Positions 1 to 9,163 of a stretch of DNA of 64,000 nt are shown piece after piece. The stretch is from Alphaproteobacteria bacterium (GTDB lineage Bacteria; Pseudomonadota; Alphaproteobacteria; RF32; CAG-239). Every line of letters starts with the position of its first letter. Position 1 is the first letter of the stretch. The position numbers and the translations under genes were made by a program. The DNA lies in contig SUUJ01000002.1 in the NCBI GenBank assembly GCA_015062585.1, positions 145,263 to 209,262 of the forward strand. The letters are read 5' to 3'. The notes under the pieces were generated by a model. The model did no database searches. It was not told the origin of the DNA and worked only from the letters and a program-made list of their open reading frames with translations.

Positions 1-218
1 CGGAAATATTTGTATTTATAACCGATAGCGCCCGAATACATTGTTACCGGATCAAAAGACATATCAGCTTTTTTACTGACACTATCATCTTTGTTGTTAA
101 GATTATACCAAGTTTTACCGCCGCGGGCAGTCAAATAAAAACCATCTCTAGCTTCTGCTATTGTGCTTGTCATCATACAAAAAGCCAAAGCACCGGCTAA
201 TACTAAACCTTTTTTCAT
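1..218 (-). CDS. Outer-membrane beta-barrel-like protein, N-terminal part only
   Basis: The gene runs off the left edge; only the first 72 codons are visible. Translation from the ATG at 218 gives a clear Sec signal peptide (MKKGLVLAGALAFCMM..., probable cut after AEA), then a segment DGFYLTARGGKTWY that resembles the first strand of small OmpA/Opa-type outer-membrane beta-barrels. A good Shine-Dalgarno (CAGGAGA on the coding strand) sits eight bases upstream. It is probably a single transcription unit, separated from the pilus operon by a terminator. The family call rests on the signal peptide and one strand-like segment, so it is tentative. Confidence 0.55.
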   Translation of the reverse strand, partial: MKKGLVLAGALAFCMMTSTIAEARDGFYLTARGGKTWYNLNNKDDSVSKKADMSFDPVTMYSGAIGYKYKYF

Positions 219-379
219 CACAAGTTCTCCTGATAGATATATCAATTTTGCCCTTATCATAACACCCAAATATTTAAGACAATGTTAATTATAATATCTT
301 TTTTCATTTTATTTTAAAATTGTTACATTTTTGTTAAATCTGCAAATTTAGTTAAAATTTGGTAAATTTCACTAAAAAA

Positions 380-425
380 TTTGAAGGTGCCTGACCGCAC
401 TTCGCTAAAAGGCGATGACATTATA
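380..425. repeat. Dispersed intergenic repeat, solitary copy
   Basis: This stretch (TTGAAGGTGCCTGACCGCAC... ending GATGACATTA) is nearly the same as parts of the repeat island at 17311-17360 and 17731-17780. It is a solo copy of a dispersed non-coding repeat family. The rest of the 219-559 gap is AT-rich and holds only this repeat and the pilus operon terminator. Confidence 0.7.
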
Positions 426-477
426 TTATCATTGCTTTGGTGGTAGCGACGCGGCAATCCAGACATATTTATAAACC

Positions 478-517
478 AAAAAAGGAAGGACCTTGGTTTT
501 CTACCAAGGCCCTTTCC
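478..517 (-). terminator. Rho-independent terminator of the pilus operon
   Basis: Arms GGAAGGACCTTGG (484-496) and CCAAGGCCCTTTCC (504-517) pair with one mismatch and a small bulge around a short loop. On the minus strand the hairpin is followed by six T (A-run at 478-483). It lies about 45 bases past the pilS stop codon and ends the minus-strand operon. Confidence 0.85.
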
Positions 518-559
518 AAAATCCAGGAGATTATATTGTTATAGTAAATCTTTTAACTA

Positions 560-1198
560 TTAGTAATAAGTCCAAACGATTGAAGCTGTTTCACCATAGT
601 TTCCGCAAATACTACCTGCTTCCATCATTGTGATCGGCAAATCAGCGGCTGCCTTTTTTGTTTCATTTTTATTCTTCGGAATAACTTGAATAGATATCAA
701 ACCATCAGTACCCCAGTCAGATGATGCCATGCTGACACAAGCCTCACGACCAAGGTTCGACATTGCAATTGCAAAAAATTGATCTGGCGTTGCAGTAGAC
801 GGTAGACCATAGCATTTAATCTCTTTACCATTGTCATCTACATAGTCTTCTTCAGTACATTCAAATACATGAGCTGCACCACCAAAAGCGTTGTTCAAGT
901 GATCAACCGAAGCCATATTTGACGAAATGGCACCAGAATACATATCACCGGGAGCGATCGCAAAATATACTGCTGTAGTATTATTCAAGCCTTCATAACT
1001 CGGGCTTGTAGCAAAAGCTGTACGAATATTCATCAACAGCATAGACATTTGGTCTTGAGCTTTGGTCAACTTAAATTTGGCCATTGCTTTAGAATATCCT
1101 GAAATACCGCCTACCGATAAAACACCGATGATGGCCAGCACACCCAGCATCTCCACCATCGAACGACCTCTTTGGTCATTTTTAGATAATATTGTCAT
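560..1198 (-). CDS. pilS: Type IVb major prepilin PilS
   Basis: A 212-residue prepilin. The short basic leader ends QRG, followed by RSMVEMLGVLAIIGVLSVGG. Cleavage after Gly11 puts the invariant Glu at +5 of the mature protein, as prepilin peptidases of this family require, and the hydrophobic alpha-1 helix follows. The body contains a pilin-like stretch (NIRTAFATSPSYEGLNN) and cysteines at Cys115, Cys129, Cys154 and Cys198 that could form the C-terminal disulfide region. It is the last gene of the pilus operon, 229 bases after the preceding gene, so it may have its own promoter for high expression; the gap is very AT-rich and no single promoter stands out. A strong AAGGAGA precedes the ATG. 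No prepilin peptidase gene is present in the window. Confidence 0.88.
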   Translation of the reverse strand: MTILSKNDQRGRSMVEMLGVLAIIGVLSVGGISGYSKAMAKFKLTKAQDQMSMLLMNIRTAFATSPSYEGLNNTTAVYFAIAPGDMYSGAISSNMASVDHLNNAFGGAAHVFECTEEDYVDDNGKEIKCYGLPSTATPDQFFAIAMSNLGREACVSMASSDWGTDGLISIQVIPKNKNETKKAAADLPITMMEAGSICGNYGETASIVWTYY

Positions 1199-1427
1199 TT
1201 TCTATCTCCTTTATAAAAAATTCCTTGCAACCATGATTTTACTATAACAAGTTTTTTTACCTTAAACAATCCTGCTTTTAGGCATAAAACGGTATATCTT
1301 CGTTATAACCAAAGTCATAAGTTATTGATATCATAATATACAATTGTTTAATTTATCGTTAAAAAAACGCTGTATATCCTTAAAGCTAAGACTATATATA
1401 ATAATTATTATATGCAATAGTTTTTGT

Positions 1428-1997
1428 TCAAAAATAAACCAAAACTTTATTATCTTCGCTATCACATATTTCTTTTAATACTTTTTTGTTTGGTATCAGA
1501 CCATATTTTTCATCACCCCATACAAAATCTTGCTGATATTTTGTATTCTTGATGACTATTTTGCTCACATTAAGCCAAAACTTTTTATCATATTTATATC
1601 CGCCCAAACCGATACATTGCTTTTTGCTCAATTCATTATAGCTGATAACAAAGTTTTTGCTTCCGGGCATAACCGACGCGCCATTTTCATCGGCTCCTAT
1701 TTCTACCCTACCGACAAAATATCCTATCAATTTTCCGTCCTTAATGCCCATTCCCTTAGCATAAAGTTTTTTGTTTATTACTTCTGCTGTCGAAAGCCCC
1801 CAATAATTAGGGCGCATTTTATATTCTTTTATAATATTTTGCGACATTTCATCAATTTGACTTCCGGCTTTTGCTACGGTTTCTGATTCTTTTGATTGAG
1901 AGAACATCAATACAAAACTCAACACTGCCAACGCCGACAATATACCGGCAATCAGTATTACTTTATATTTTTTCAACACTTCAACAATTATTTTCAT
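1428..1997 (-). CDS. Pilin-like membrane protein without a prepilin leader
   Basis: 189 residues with one N-terminal membrane helix (about residues 12-32, KVILIAGILSALAVLSFVLMF) and a periplasmic domain. After the helix comes QNIIKEYKMRPNYWGLST, which matches in position and pattern the NIRTAFATSPSYEGLNN segment of PilS, so the fold is probably pilin-like. It has no Gly/Glu5 prepilin processing site, so it should stay anchored. It lies between pilR and pilS, two bases after the place where a minor pilin would be expected in an IncI-type operon. Candidate roles are an inner-membrane assembly factor or an unprocessed minor pilin. I do not recognise a named family. Confidence 0.7.
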   Translation of the reverse strand: MKIIVEVLKKYKVILIAGILSALAVLSFVLMFSQSKESETVAKAGSQIDEMSQNIIKEYKMRPNYWGLSTAEVINKKLYAKGMGIKDGKLIGYFVGRVEIGADENGASVMPGSKNFVISYNELSKKQCIGLGGYKYDKKFWLNVSKIVIKNTKYQQDFVWGDEKYGLIPNKKVLKEICDSEDNKVLVYF

Positions 1998-2008
1998 CTT
2001 ACTTTGCT

Positions 2009-3145
2009 CTATCCCATAGAAGAGGTAATTTGGTCTTGCATCTCAAATGTGCCCATAACCGCCCAAGCGATAACACCGCCCACTGTTAAAATTGCAACCA
2101 TGTTCAAAATACTTGCTTTTTGTTCAATCAAATAAACCGATTCTTCCAACCACTCATTTGCCAAGTTGTCCAACGCCTCTTCAAAGTTATCCAATTCCGA
2201 ATAAATCTTCAAATCTGCAACCACTTCTTCATCCGGAAAATTAAACTTTGTTTTATCCAACGCTTGACCCAAGTTTTCACCATTGTTAATAAAAATGAGT
2301 GTTTTATCGATTTTTTCTTTCAAATATCTGGTAGCGTCTTTTTTCAATGCTGTCATCGCTGTCGAAACCGGTGTTCCGCCTCGAATTAGTGCTGACAATG
2401 CCAACAACCAGCTAATACCGACAAACACCTTATATAATGACCATGGTGGTATTCTGTCAAAAAACACCCTGATTCTTCCGGTCCAAATACCGATGGTTAA
2501 ATAAATTATCAGCATTGTTATAGGAATCGACGCAAAAGCAAAAAGCCAATTGTTTTTAATCCATTCGGACAAGTCAACCAAATCTTTAGCCAGTCCTTTC
2601 CATACTACATCAGGTGCGGCGTCAATCATCGGAGGCACCATATATACACCGATTGCATAAATAATCAAAACAGCCATTGTCATCAAAAATGTCGGATAAG
2701 CAATAGCGCCGATAATCGGGCGTATCATTTTGGTAGTACCTTCGGTAACTTTGATAAGATTTAGCAAAGCGCTTTCAAGGTCTGACACATCGCCCACCGA
2801 AAGCATCAATCTTTCTCTATCCGGTGCCCAACCGCGCAAAGCTTCCGAAAAAGTTTTACCGTTATTCAATGCTCTACCCCAAGAGGCAATAGCAATAGCC
2901 AACGGCTCACCCGGATTTTTACCACCCTTTGAGGCACTGTCGTGCAACATATCCATCGCATCCATTAAAGAAAAGCGGTTGCGCATTAAAGACGCAATTT
3001 TCTTATAAAGCTTTAATCTCGTTTTGTTTGAAAAGAACATAATAGCTTTTGCGTAATATTCTTCGGCTTTGCCTAAGTTACGCATAGCTTTTTGGATTGA
3101 TCTGTTTTGCTTTTTCTTCTTTTTTAATTCAGCTACATCAACCAT
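2009..3145 (-). CDS. pilR: Type IVb pilus inner-membrane platform protein PilR (GspF/PilC/TcpE family)
   Basis: 378 residues with the GspF layout: a basic N-terminus, a first helical cytoplasmic domain (SLMRNRFSLMDAMDMLHD at about 52-69), a membrane pair around residues 150-215, a second copy of the domain (WLLALSALIRGGTPVSTAMTAL) and a C-terminal membrane helix (ILNMVAILTVGGVIAWAVMG). This family forms the polytopic platform that couples the assembly ATPase to pilin addition. It follows pilQ by 21 bases on the same strand, the order seen in IncI-type thin-pilus operons. The length is normal for the family. Confidence 0.9.
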   Translation of the reverse strand: MVDVAELKKKKKQNRSIQKAMRNLGKAEEYYAKAIMFFSNKTRLKLYKKIASLMRNRFSLMDAMDMLHDSASKGGKNPGEPLAIAIASWGRALNNGKTFSEALRGWAPDRERLMLSVGDVSDLESALLNLIKVTEGTTKMIRPIIGAIAYPTFLMTMAVLIIYAIGVYMVPPMIDAAPDVVWKGLAKDLVDLSEWIKNNWLFAFASIPITMLIIYLTIGIWTGRIRVFFDRIPPWSLYKVFVGISWLLALSALIRGGTPVSTAMTALKKDATRYLKEKIDKTLIFINNGENLGQALDKTKFNFPDEEVVADLKIYSELDNFEEALDNLANEWLEESVYLIEQKASILNMVAILTVGGVIAWAVMGTFEMQDQITSSMG

Positions 3146-3166
3146 TTCAAATTCCTTATATATACA

Positions 3167-4822
3167 TTAGTAAGCCGGGCGTTGATCAAGCAATCCGCAC
3201 CAACGCTCAACTTCGTCCAAATCAATAAACCCTTTTAACATACGCTCCATAGCGGCTTCTTTTAATGTTCTACCGCCCAAATCGGCAGTCCAGTAATCAA
3301 TTGCGCGCTTTGTTTCGCCTTTTATCATCATTTCCAAAAATACAGCATCCGGCAATATAATTTCCGGTACGCACATTCTTCCTTTTACACCGCTTCCGTT
3401 ACAAGCCTTACATCCGCCACCACGAATAAATGTATTTTCTACGCCAAAATCACCTAAGGCCGCGCGCAAACGATTAAAAGAAGGATCATCTTGCCTTTCC
3501 TTTACCGAAACGCGACAATGCGGGCACAATTTTCTAAACAAACGCTGTGAGATAAGACCTTTAATCAATTCGGGATCGAGCAACTTAAATGTTTCCACGC
3601 CCATATCACGAAAACGATTCAAAATCGCCGGAGCCGAGTTTGCGTGAAGTGTCGACCACATACCGTGTCCGGATAATGCTCCTTGGAAAGTAAGTTGTGC
3701 CGAAGCCAGCGCACGAATCTCGCCCACCATAATAACATCGGGGTCCGAACGCAAAGCAGCGGATAGAGCTTTTGTAAATTGTTCGGCTTTTTCTTCTTCG
3801 GTATTAGCGTTGGTAACCGGCATTTGCCTTGCACCCGGGATAGGATACTCCGGGGGATCTTCCACGGTAAGCAAGTTCAATTCATAATTCTTTTCTTGCA
3901 ATAACTTAATCATATTTCGTTGCAAAGTAGTAGATTTTCCCGAACCGGTAGGACCTGCCACAATGCTAAGGCCGACAGGAACGGCTCGCAAACGATAAAA
4001 CAAGTCTTGTTCCATATCGGTAAAACCCAACGACCCCAAATCACCTGAACCCTCGGGGTTTTCTTCGGCATATAGCAAGCGCATAACCAAATATTGCGAA
4101 CCGAAAGCAATCGGGTTAAATTGCAAACGAATAGCCAACACATTGTGTGGCAACATCAACTTACCTTTTGAACCGCGCAACGGTGTCGAACCAAGTTTTT
4201 GCGCGCCCTGAAATTCGTTTTGTGAATAGTTAGCGTCCGAAATATCAGCCGAAGCAAACGCTGCACGCACAAAAGCTTCGCCCCAGTCTTTAGAATATTC
4301 CATTTCAACATTCATCATTCCGTTTTCTCTAAACAAAATGGTTGTTGAATCGGATACAACTACGTGAATATCAGATGTTCTTTTAGAAGCCGCGCGTGCC
4401 ACCACATTCACAAAGTCCTTCAGCATTTGGACTTGATCAAGATCTTCATCCGATGCTGCTTCGGTTGCTGCTTGAGCGCGTTCGCCAATGGCATAAATAG
4501 CGTTTAATTCGTTCTGCGATACATAAGTCGGTTTTTGTAGCGGAATCTTCTTTTTTCTGGCCAAAACCTCAAAACTAAGTACGCGTCCGTCAAATTTGTG
4601 AGATTCAACGACCAAAAAGCGACCGTCACTGAAAAGTGCTAATAATCTTCGTGTGTCATCATTAACGGCCACATCCGAACCGGACAAGGTCATAAGTTTG
4701 TTGCCGTTTGCAAAATATTTATCAGTGATACTTAATGTGTCAGGCGTAGATGCAGCTTCACTGGCGCTTTGAGTCGCCAGATCAGCACTGCTTAATGCAC
4801 TAGTTTTGCTTTCTTCCGCCAT
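3167..4822 (-). CDS. pilQ: Type IVb pilus assembly ATPase PilQ (GspE/PilB family)
   Basis: 551-residue hexameric secretion ATPase that drives pilus extension from the cytoplasmic side. Visible motifs in order: Walker A GPTGSGKST near residue 290, Asp box LTVEDPPEYP, Walker B DPDVIMVGEIR, His box STLHANSAPAILNR, and a tetracysteine zinc site (CPHC and, 45 residues on, CKAC) that marks GspE/PilB assembly ATPases rather than PilT retraction ATPases. The N-terminal 150 residues are a family-specific domain rich in Ser and Ala at the start. It lies between the PilP-like and PilR genes. No second PilT-type ATPase is visible nearby. Confidence 0.93.
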   Translation of the reverse strand: MAEESKTSALSSADLATQSASEAASTPDTLSITDKYFANGNKLMTLSGSDVAVNDDTRRLLALFSDGRFLVVESHKFDGRVLSFEVLARKKKIPLQKPTYVSQNELNAIYAIGERAQAATEAASDEDLDQVQMLKDFVNVVARAASKRTSDIHVVVSDSTTILFRENGMMNVEMEYSKDWGEAFVRAAFASADISDANYSQNEFQGAQKLGSTPLRGSKGKLMLPHNVLAIRLQFNPIAFGSQYLVMRLLYAEENPEGSGDLGSLGFTDMEQDLFYRLRAVPVGLSIVAGPTGSGKSTTLQRNMIKLLQEKNYELNLLTVEDPPEYPIPGARQMPVTNANTEEEKAEQFTKALSAALRSDPDVIMVGEIRALASAQLTFQGALSGHGMWSTLHANSAPAILNRFRDMGVETFKLLDPELIKGLISQRLFRKLCPHCRVSVKERQDDPSFNRLRAALGDFGVENTFIRGGGCKACNGSGVKGRMCVPEIILPDAVFLEMMIKGETKRAIDYWTADLGGRTLKEAAMERMLKGFIDLDEVERWCGLLDQRPAY

Positions 4823-4871
4823 ATTATAAATCTACTCATTATACTATTACAAACAACTTATTATATTGTTT

Positions 4872-6191
4872 TTATTGCTTGTTCATTTCAGGAGTTGAAA
4901 CTTCTGTCGGCAAAATACCGCCGGCTGAGAAATAAAGATATTGTCTGTCGCCGCTCTTTTCTGCCATTACATAAGTTGTAGTAATTTTTGTTATTACATG
5001 ACCTGATTGCAATGAAGTACCTTTTTTAACATAGAAAGCAGTTCCGGATTGATTTACCAATCTGGCAACAAGCTCATCGCCTTTTCCTCTGATTTCGGTA
5101 ACGGCGTACAACTTGGTCAAATCTGTCTCAACAGGCTCAGAGCTTTGGCTGTAAACACCTCCGTCTTGCATATTATGAGCATTTGCCACTGCGTCTAATA
5201 CCGAAACATCTATACCGGCAGCTTTTGCAATTTGTTCTCTATCCATTCCTGCAAAAGGATTGCGTCTTGCCTCTTCGCGTTCTTTTTCAAGGTTTGCAAC
5301 ACGAGTACGCAAAATGCTTATTTGAGAATCTTTGTCTTCAATTTTTCTTTCAAAATCTTTTACTTTATCAACAAAAGCAACGCGAACCTCATTGGCTTTT
5401 GTTTTGATTGCCGACATTTTATCTCTCAGACTTTCGGCCATAGCGCGTTTAGAAGCTCTCAAATCAGCAATTTCTTTATAAAATTTTGCGTCATGCTCAA
5501 TCCATTTTTGAGTTTCTTCAAGCATTTTATTCTTATACGCCCCCAAAACCTTTTCTTGACGCAATTTTTCAAATTTTATATCCAAAGCGCGGAGTTTTTC
5601 TTGTTCTTCAACAAGCTTACGCTCAATTTCCTTTTCAGCCTCCAAATTTTTCAGTCTTTGGTCTTCTTCTTTTTGTTTTTCTTTGGCCAAAGCTTCTCTT
5701 CTGCGATATTTTATAGCTTCAATATCATCTTGGAGCTTTTCTCTACGCAATTCCATATTTAAGATAGCAGTTCTCTTCTCAATATCTGTCATATGCTCAA
5801 AAACATCGCCATCTTTAAGGTTAAATGTTCCGTCCAAAGAGTTGTACAAGTCAGAATCCCTGCCTTCAACATAATCAACATCGTTGTTTTGTTTTCTTTG
5901 TACAGGTATTTCTTCTTCTACACTCACCGGATTAGCTTTTTCAACAGAAAGCTGAGGCAAAACTTCCGGAGCAGGTGCCACAGTAGGTGCCACAGGCTTT
6001 GGAGCTTCGGCTCCTACCAAAGGAACTTCCTTGTTTTCTTCAGCTTTGTTGTCGCTTTTCAATTCTGTATCAAGCTCGTCTTCAAACATGGCTTCTTCTG
6101 ATAAAGAAACCAAACCTTGAGCTTTTGCTTCGACATTAGTCAAAACAAAAGACAACAAAATCAACAAAATATTTCTAATTTTACAAAACAT
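4872..6191 (-). CDS. pilP: PilP-like pilus assembly protein with long coiled coil
   Basis: Exported protein of about 439 residues: signal peptide (MFCKIRNILLILLSFVLTNVEAKAQ), Pro/Glu-rich linker (to about 110), a long charged coiled coil (about 125-305), and a C-terminal beta domain (LTKLYAVTEIRGKGDELVARLVN...VKKGTSLQSGHVITKI) that fits the PilP/GspC homology-region type, which links the inner-membrane PilO to the secretin. The start was chosen at 6191, not the in-frame ATG at 6206, because AAGGAG lies six bases before it; the gene then overlaps pilO by 11 bases. IncI PilP proteins are around 150 residues, so the coiled coil is an addition that could span more of the periplasm. Confidence 0.75.
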   Translation of the reverse strand: MFCKIRNILLILLSFVLTNVEAKAQGLVSLSEEAMFEDELDTELKSDNKAEENKEVPLVGAEAPKPVAPTVAPAPEVLPQLSVEKANPVSVEEEIPVQRKQNNDVDYVEGRDSDLYNSLDGTFNLKDGDVFEHMTDIEKRTAILNMELRREKLQDDIEAIKYRRREALAKEKQKEEDQRLKNLEAEKEIERKLVEEQEKLRALDIKFEKLRQEKVLGAYKNKMLEETQKWIEHDAKFYKEIADLRASKRAMAESLRDKMSAIKTKANEVRVAFVDKVKDFERKIEDKDSQISILRTRVANLEKEREEARRNPFAGMDREQIAKAAGIDVSVLDAVANAHNMQDGGVYSQSSEPVETDLTKLYAVTEIRGKGDELVARLVNQSGTAFYVKKGTSLQSGHVITKITTTYVMAEKSGDRQYLYFSAGGILPTEVSTPEMNKQ

Positions 6192-7524
6192 AGAAAACTC
6201 CTTCATAATTCCAAGAATTATTGTTTACATTATATCCTACAGTTTTAATACTAAAACTTGAAAATTTAGTTAAAAACTTCGCCCAAACTAACGGGTTGTA
6301 TTCAGACTGTATCTTGAATCCCAAAACCGGATAATCAATTGTAGCCGGAGCAGCGGGGCCTTTAGGGCCAAAAGGTCGACCGCCTGGTCTTTGTTGAGCC
6401 ATTGCATTAGGATTTGCTACTTTTACCGTTTGATTAGTCAACTGAATTTTTACACCCATCTCTTGAAACTTTTTCATCAGTTCAAAACGCAAATCGGTAA
6501 GCTTTTTGGTCGGCGCCTGAGTTACTTTTTCTATTTTTGGCAAAGACAGTGTTACCGAAATATTATTTGCGGCATCATTAAAAGCATAATTCATATTTTT
6601 CAAAGTGGAATTTTTCATGGCATCTTCGGCCCAAGAAATAAAGCCGGTAGTCATTTTCCACGAAGTTGCCGCAGTCTCACCGGTACAGGTGATTACACCC
6701 GAGGCCGCCCATCCGGGAATTGCCAAAGTGGTCAAATCCAAAGCTCCTTTATGGCAATTAGCCATAAAAGCTCCGGCGTCTTGGACATTTTCCCATGGTT
6801 TTGGAATAGGTAGTACCTCAGCCTTTTGTACTACTTTGGGTCTGACCGGAGCCACCACTTTTCTTTGTGTCGGCGCAAACAAATAATCCATAACCGTAGA
6901 ACCGATCCAAGCACCAACGAGAACAATAGCGGTTACGACAATAATAAGCTTGCTTCCGCGTAATTTGTTAATTTTTTGAAGCTTTATTCTCTTGCCGTAT
7001 TCAAAAATTTCTTCCAAATTGCCGTCAACGGTATCTTCAATATTCCATTCGGCAGGGGCATATTTTTTATCCCAATCCGGCACGGTCAACATAGACAGTA
7101 ATTGGTTCTTTGCCTCTTCTTCATCAAGGTAAACCATATCACCGTCAGAAAGGATAACATCGTTACGAGAACAAAAATACCACCAAGCTCCGTCAATCTT
7201 AAATACACCGACAATAGACGACATATTTGACAAGGCAGTCGACAAGGCAATGGCTGCAACATTCGTACCTGTTTTATATCCGTCTTGTGATACACAAATA
7301 CCGAACTGGGGTGCTTTACCGCTTTTTATTGCAAATAAATCAGCGCCTTCAATAATTTCTGTCGAGGCCTCTTCAATTTCCGGCATAAAATCTTTTGGAT
7401 CTTGAAGAGGTTGCCAAAAGAGGTTGGTGGCATACAAAGTGCCGCCAACGGAAATAGCCGACGCGGTGGTATGAAAACCACCTCTATCGCCATCATTATC
7501 TAATAAATTTGCATCTTCCAGCAC
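6181..7524 (-). CDS. pilO: Type IVb pilus assembly protein PilO
   Basis: 447 residues, the usual size for IncI PilO. A cytoplasmic domain of about 195 residues precedes one membrane helix (LIIVVTAIVLVGAWIGSTVM, about 195-215), then a periplasmic domain with two cysteines (MANCHKG, VITCTG) and a Gly/Pro-rich insert (QQRPGGRPFGPKGPAAP, about 375-391). PilO is thought to join the cytoplasmic ATPase to the periplasmic PilP/PilN part. The start is GTG at 7524 with AGGAGA six to seven bases upstream; no better in-frame ATG exists before the conserved N-terminus. It lies between pilN and pilP with tight spacing. Confidence 0.8.
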   Translation of the reverse strand: MLEDANLLDNDGDRGGFHTTASAISVGGTLYATNLFWQPLQDPKDFMPEIEEASTEIIEGADLFAIKSGKAPQFGICVSQDGYKTGTNVAAIALSTALSNMSSIVGVFKIDGAWWYFCSRNDVILSDGDMVYLDEEEAKNQLLSMLTVPDWDKKYAPAEWNIEDTVDGNLEEIFEYGKRIKLQKINKLRGSKLIIVVTAIVLVGAWIGSTVMDYLFAPTQRKVVAPVRPKVVQKAEVLPIPKPWENVQDAGAFMANCHKGALDLTTLAIPGWAASGVITCTGETAATSWKMTTGFISWAEDAMKNSTLKNMNYAFNDAANNISVTLSLPKIEKVTQAPTKKLTDLRFELMKKFQEMGVKIQLTNQTVKVANPNAMAQQRPGGRPFGPKGPAAPATIDYPVLGFKIQSEYNPLVWAKFLTKFSSFSIKTVGYNVNNNSWNYEGVFYVL

Positions 7525-7546
7525 GCTGATTTCTCCTAAATCGCGA

Positions 7547-9163
7547 TTAGTTCATCGACATTCTTGTTTCAGGTTTCAAAGGAGATTCCAAAACGATCGG
7601 TGTTAAGATAATAACCATTACACTGCGATCTTTTTTGGCATCTGCGCTTCCGCCCAATAATGAGTTTTCGGCCGAGCCCGTTCCTGATTTTAGAGCTGAT
7701 GTTGTAACCTTTTCAAAACCGGTCAAAATCAAAGATTCACCCGAAGACATAGCCACTTCTTGTGTGAACGCGCGAGATTCAACTTTCGGGTTTTGGATAT
7801 ATTGGCCTTCACCTTCTTTACCGAACGAAACTTTTTCCAGCGTTAGCAAGTCAGACAATGTCATATTAAACATAATCAACATTCTGCCATGTTCCAAAAT
7901 TCTTGGCAACACATCCAAAGTGAAACCGGTTTCAATTTCGCCGGTAGTAACCGAAATATCATAACTGGTGCCATCTGTACCGTTATTTGTCTTAGTCATC
8001 TCAGAAATATAATTTTGCTTTTGAGTAACTTGAATTGGTGCAGGCTTATTATTAAGTGTTGTTACGGTACCCGATGTTACCAAAGACGCTCTATTTTGTT
8101 CCGATAAAGCATCTATGGCTGTCTTAAGACTTAAATAGTCTCTGGCAATACCCCAAGTCAAAGATCCCATAGTACTGTCGACACCGGCTGTTGTTTCTGA
8201 AAGAACTTTTACGACAGGATTTCCATCTGTTCCGACACCATCATTAAATGTTGCATTCAGATTCAATCCGTATGTATCAGAATCAGTTAAAGATATTTGC
8301 ATAATTTTAACTGAAATGGCAACCTGACGAGATAGGCGTGCATTTTGCTCGTTAATATATTTAGCAACGCGTTTAATATCTGTCGGAGTTGCGGTAATAG
8401 TTATAGTGCCATCTGACGGCGATACAACTATTTTAGATTCAGATGAAATCATCGACGAAATAGTGCTCTCAAATTGAGACCAAGTTTCAACAGCAATAGA
8501 CGAAGACATACTTATTGATGAAGAACCGCCGGCACCGGAAGCTGAACCGCCCACGCTGACATTCATACTCGGGTTTGTCGGCAAGGAATAAACAACGAAA
8601 GTTTTTGTAATAAACTTATAAAAATAAATGTCATTATTCTCATATTTCCACCAAACACCGAAACGAGACGATACTTCATCCAAAAATCCGCTCAAAGGAC
8701 CTTGATAAGACACAAGCATGGTATCAGGAGACACCCAACCGTCAGTTTCTAGATTTTCACCGGTTGGTCTGTTTATCTCACCTTTAGCTCTGACATCGGC
8801 TTCCAAATCAGCCGCATAGCGAATACCCAAAGATGTTGTTTTGTTAATCATATCGCCGATTTCATACAAACTGATAGGGCGATTAGATACCAAAGTAATA
8901 CCATCTTTTGTTTCCAAATAAGAAGGCAATGGTTGACCTTCGTATTCAATCAAACTGGTATTACCCAACCAAATATCATCATTAACCTTAATCAAATCTT
9001 GGTTAGCAACTTTTGTAGGAATTTTTGATTCTTCTTTCAGTTTTGTAGCAGTCTCAACATCTGCTCTAATAGATGAATCGAGCGATGTCGAAATAGAGCA
9101 TGAAGCAACCAATGCGACAGCACAGATACCTAAAGCTAAATTTTTAATACTAGTTAAACGCAT
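7547..9163 (-). CDS. pilN: Type IVb pilus secretin lipoprotein PilN
   Basis: Outer-membrane secretin of about 538 residues through which the pilus leaves the cell. The signal peptide ends with a lipobox (ALVASC), so it is a lipoprotein that needs no separate pilotin. An N-terminal N0/N1 region (about 75-290) is followed by the secretin core, with VAISVKIMQISLTDS, TLDVLPRILEHGRMLIMFN, SGESLILTGFE and the C-terminal SVMVIILTPIVLE strand. A Ser/Gly-rich linker (about 203-222) separates the parts. The start at 9163 is preferred to ATG 9169 because GGAGG abuts the first and is six bases from the second. It overlaps the upstream gene by 14 bases, implying coupled translation. Confidence 0.92.
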   Translation of the reverse strand: MRLTSIKNLALGICAVALVASCSISTSLDSSIRADVETATKLKEESKIPTKVANQDLIKVNDDIWLGNTSLIEYEGQPLPSYLETKDGITLVSNRPISLYEIGDMINKTTSLGIRYAADLEADVRAKGEINRPTGENLETDGWVSPDTMLVSYQGPLSGFLDEVSSRFGVWWKYENNDIYFYKFITKTFVVYSLPTNPSMNVSVGGSASGAGGSSSISMSSSIAVETWSQFESTISSMISSESKIVVSPSDGTITITATPTDIKRVAKYINEQNARLSRQVAISVKIMQISLTDSDTYGLNLNATFNDGVGTDGNPVVKVLSETTAGVDSTMGSLTWGIARDYLSLKTAIDALSEQNRASLVTSGTVTTLNNKPAPIQVTQKQNYISEMTKTNNGTDGTSYDISVTTGEIETGFTLDVLPRILEHGRMLIMFNMTLSDLLTLEKVSFGKEGEGQYIQNPKVESRAFTQEVAMSSGESLILTGFEKVTTSALKSGTGSAENSLLGGSADAKKDRSVMVIILTPIVLESPLKPETRMSMN

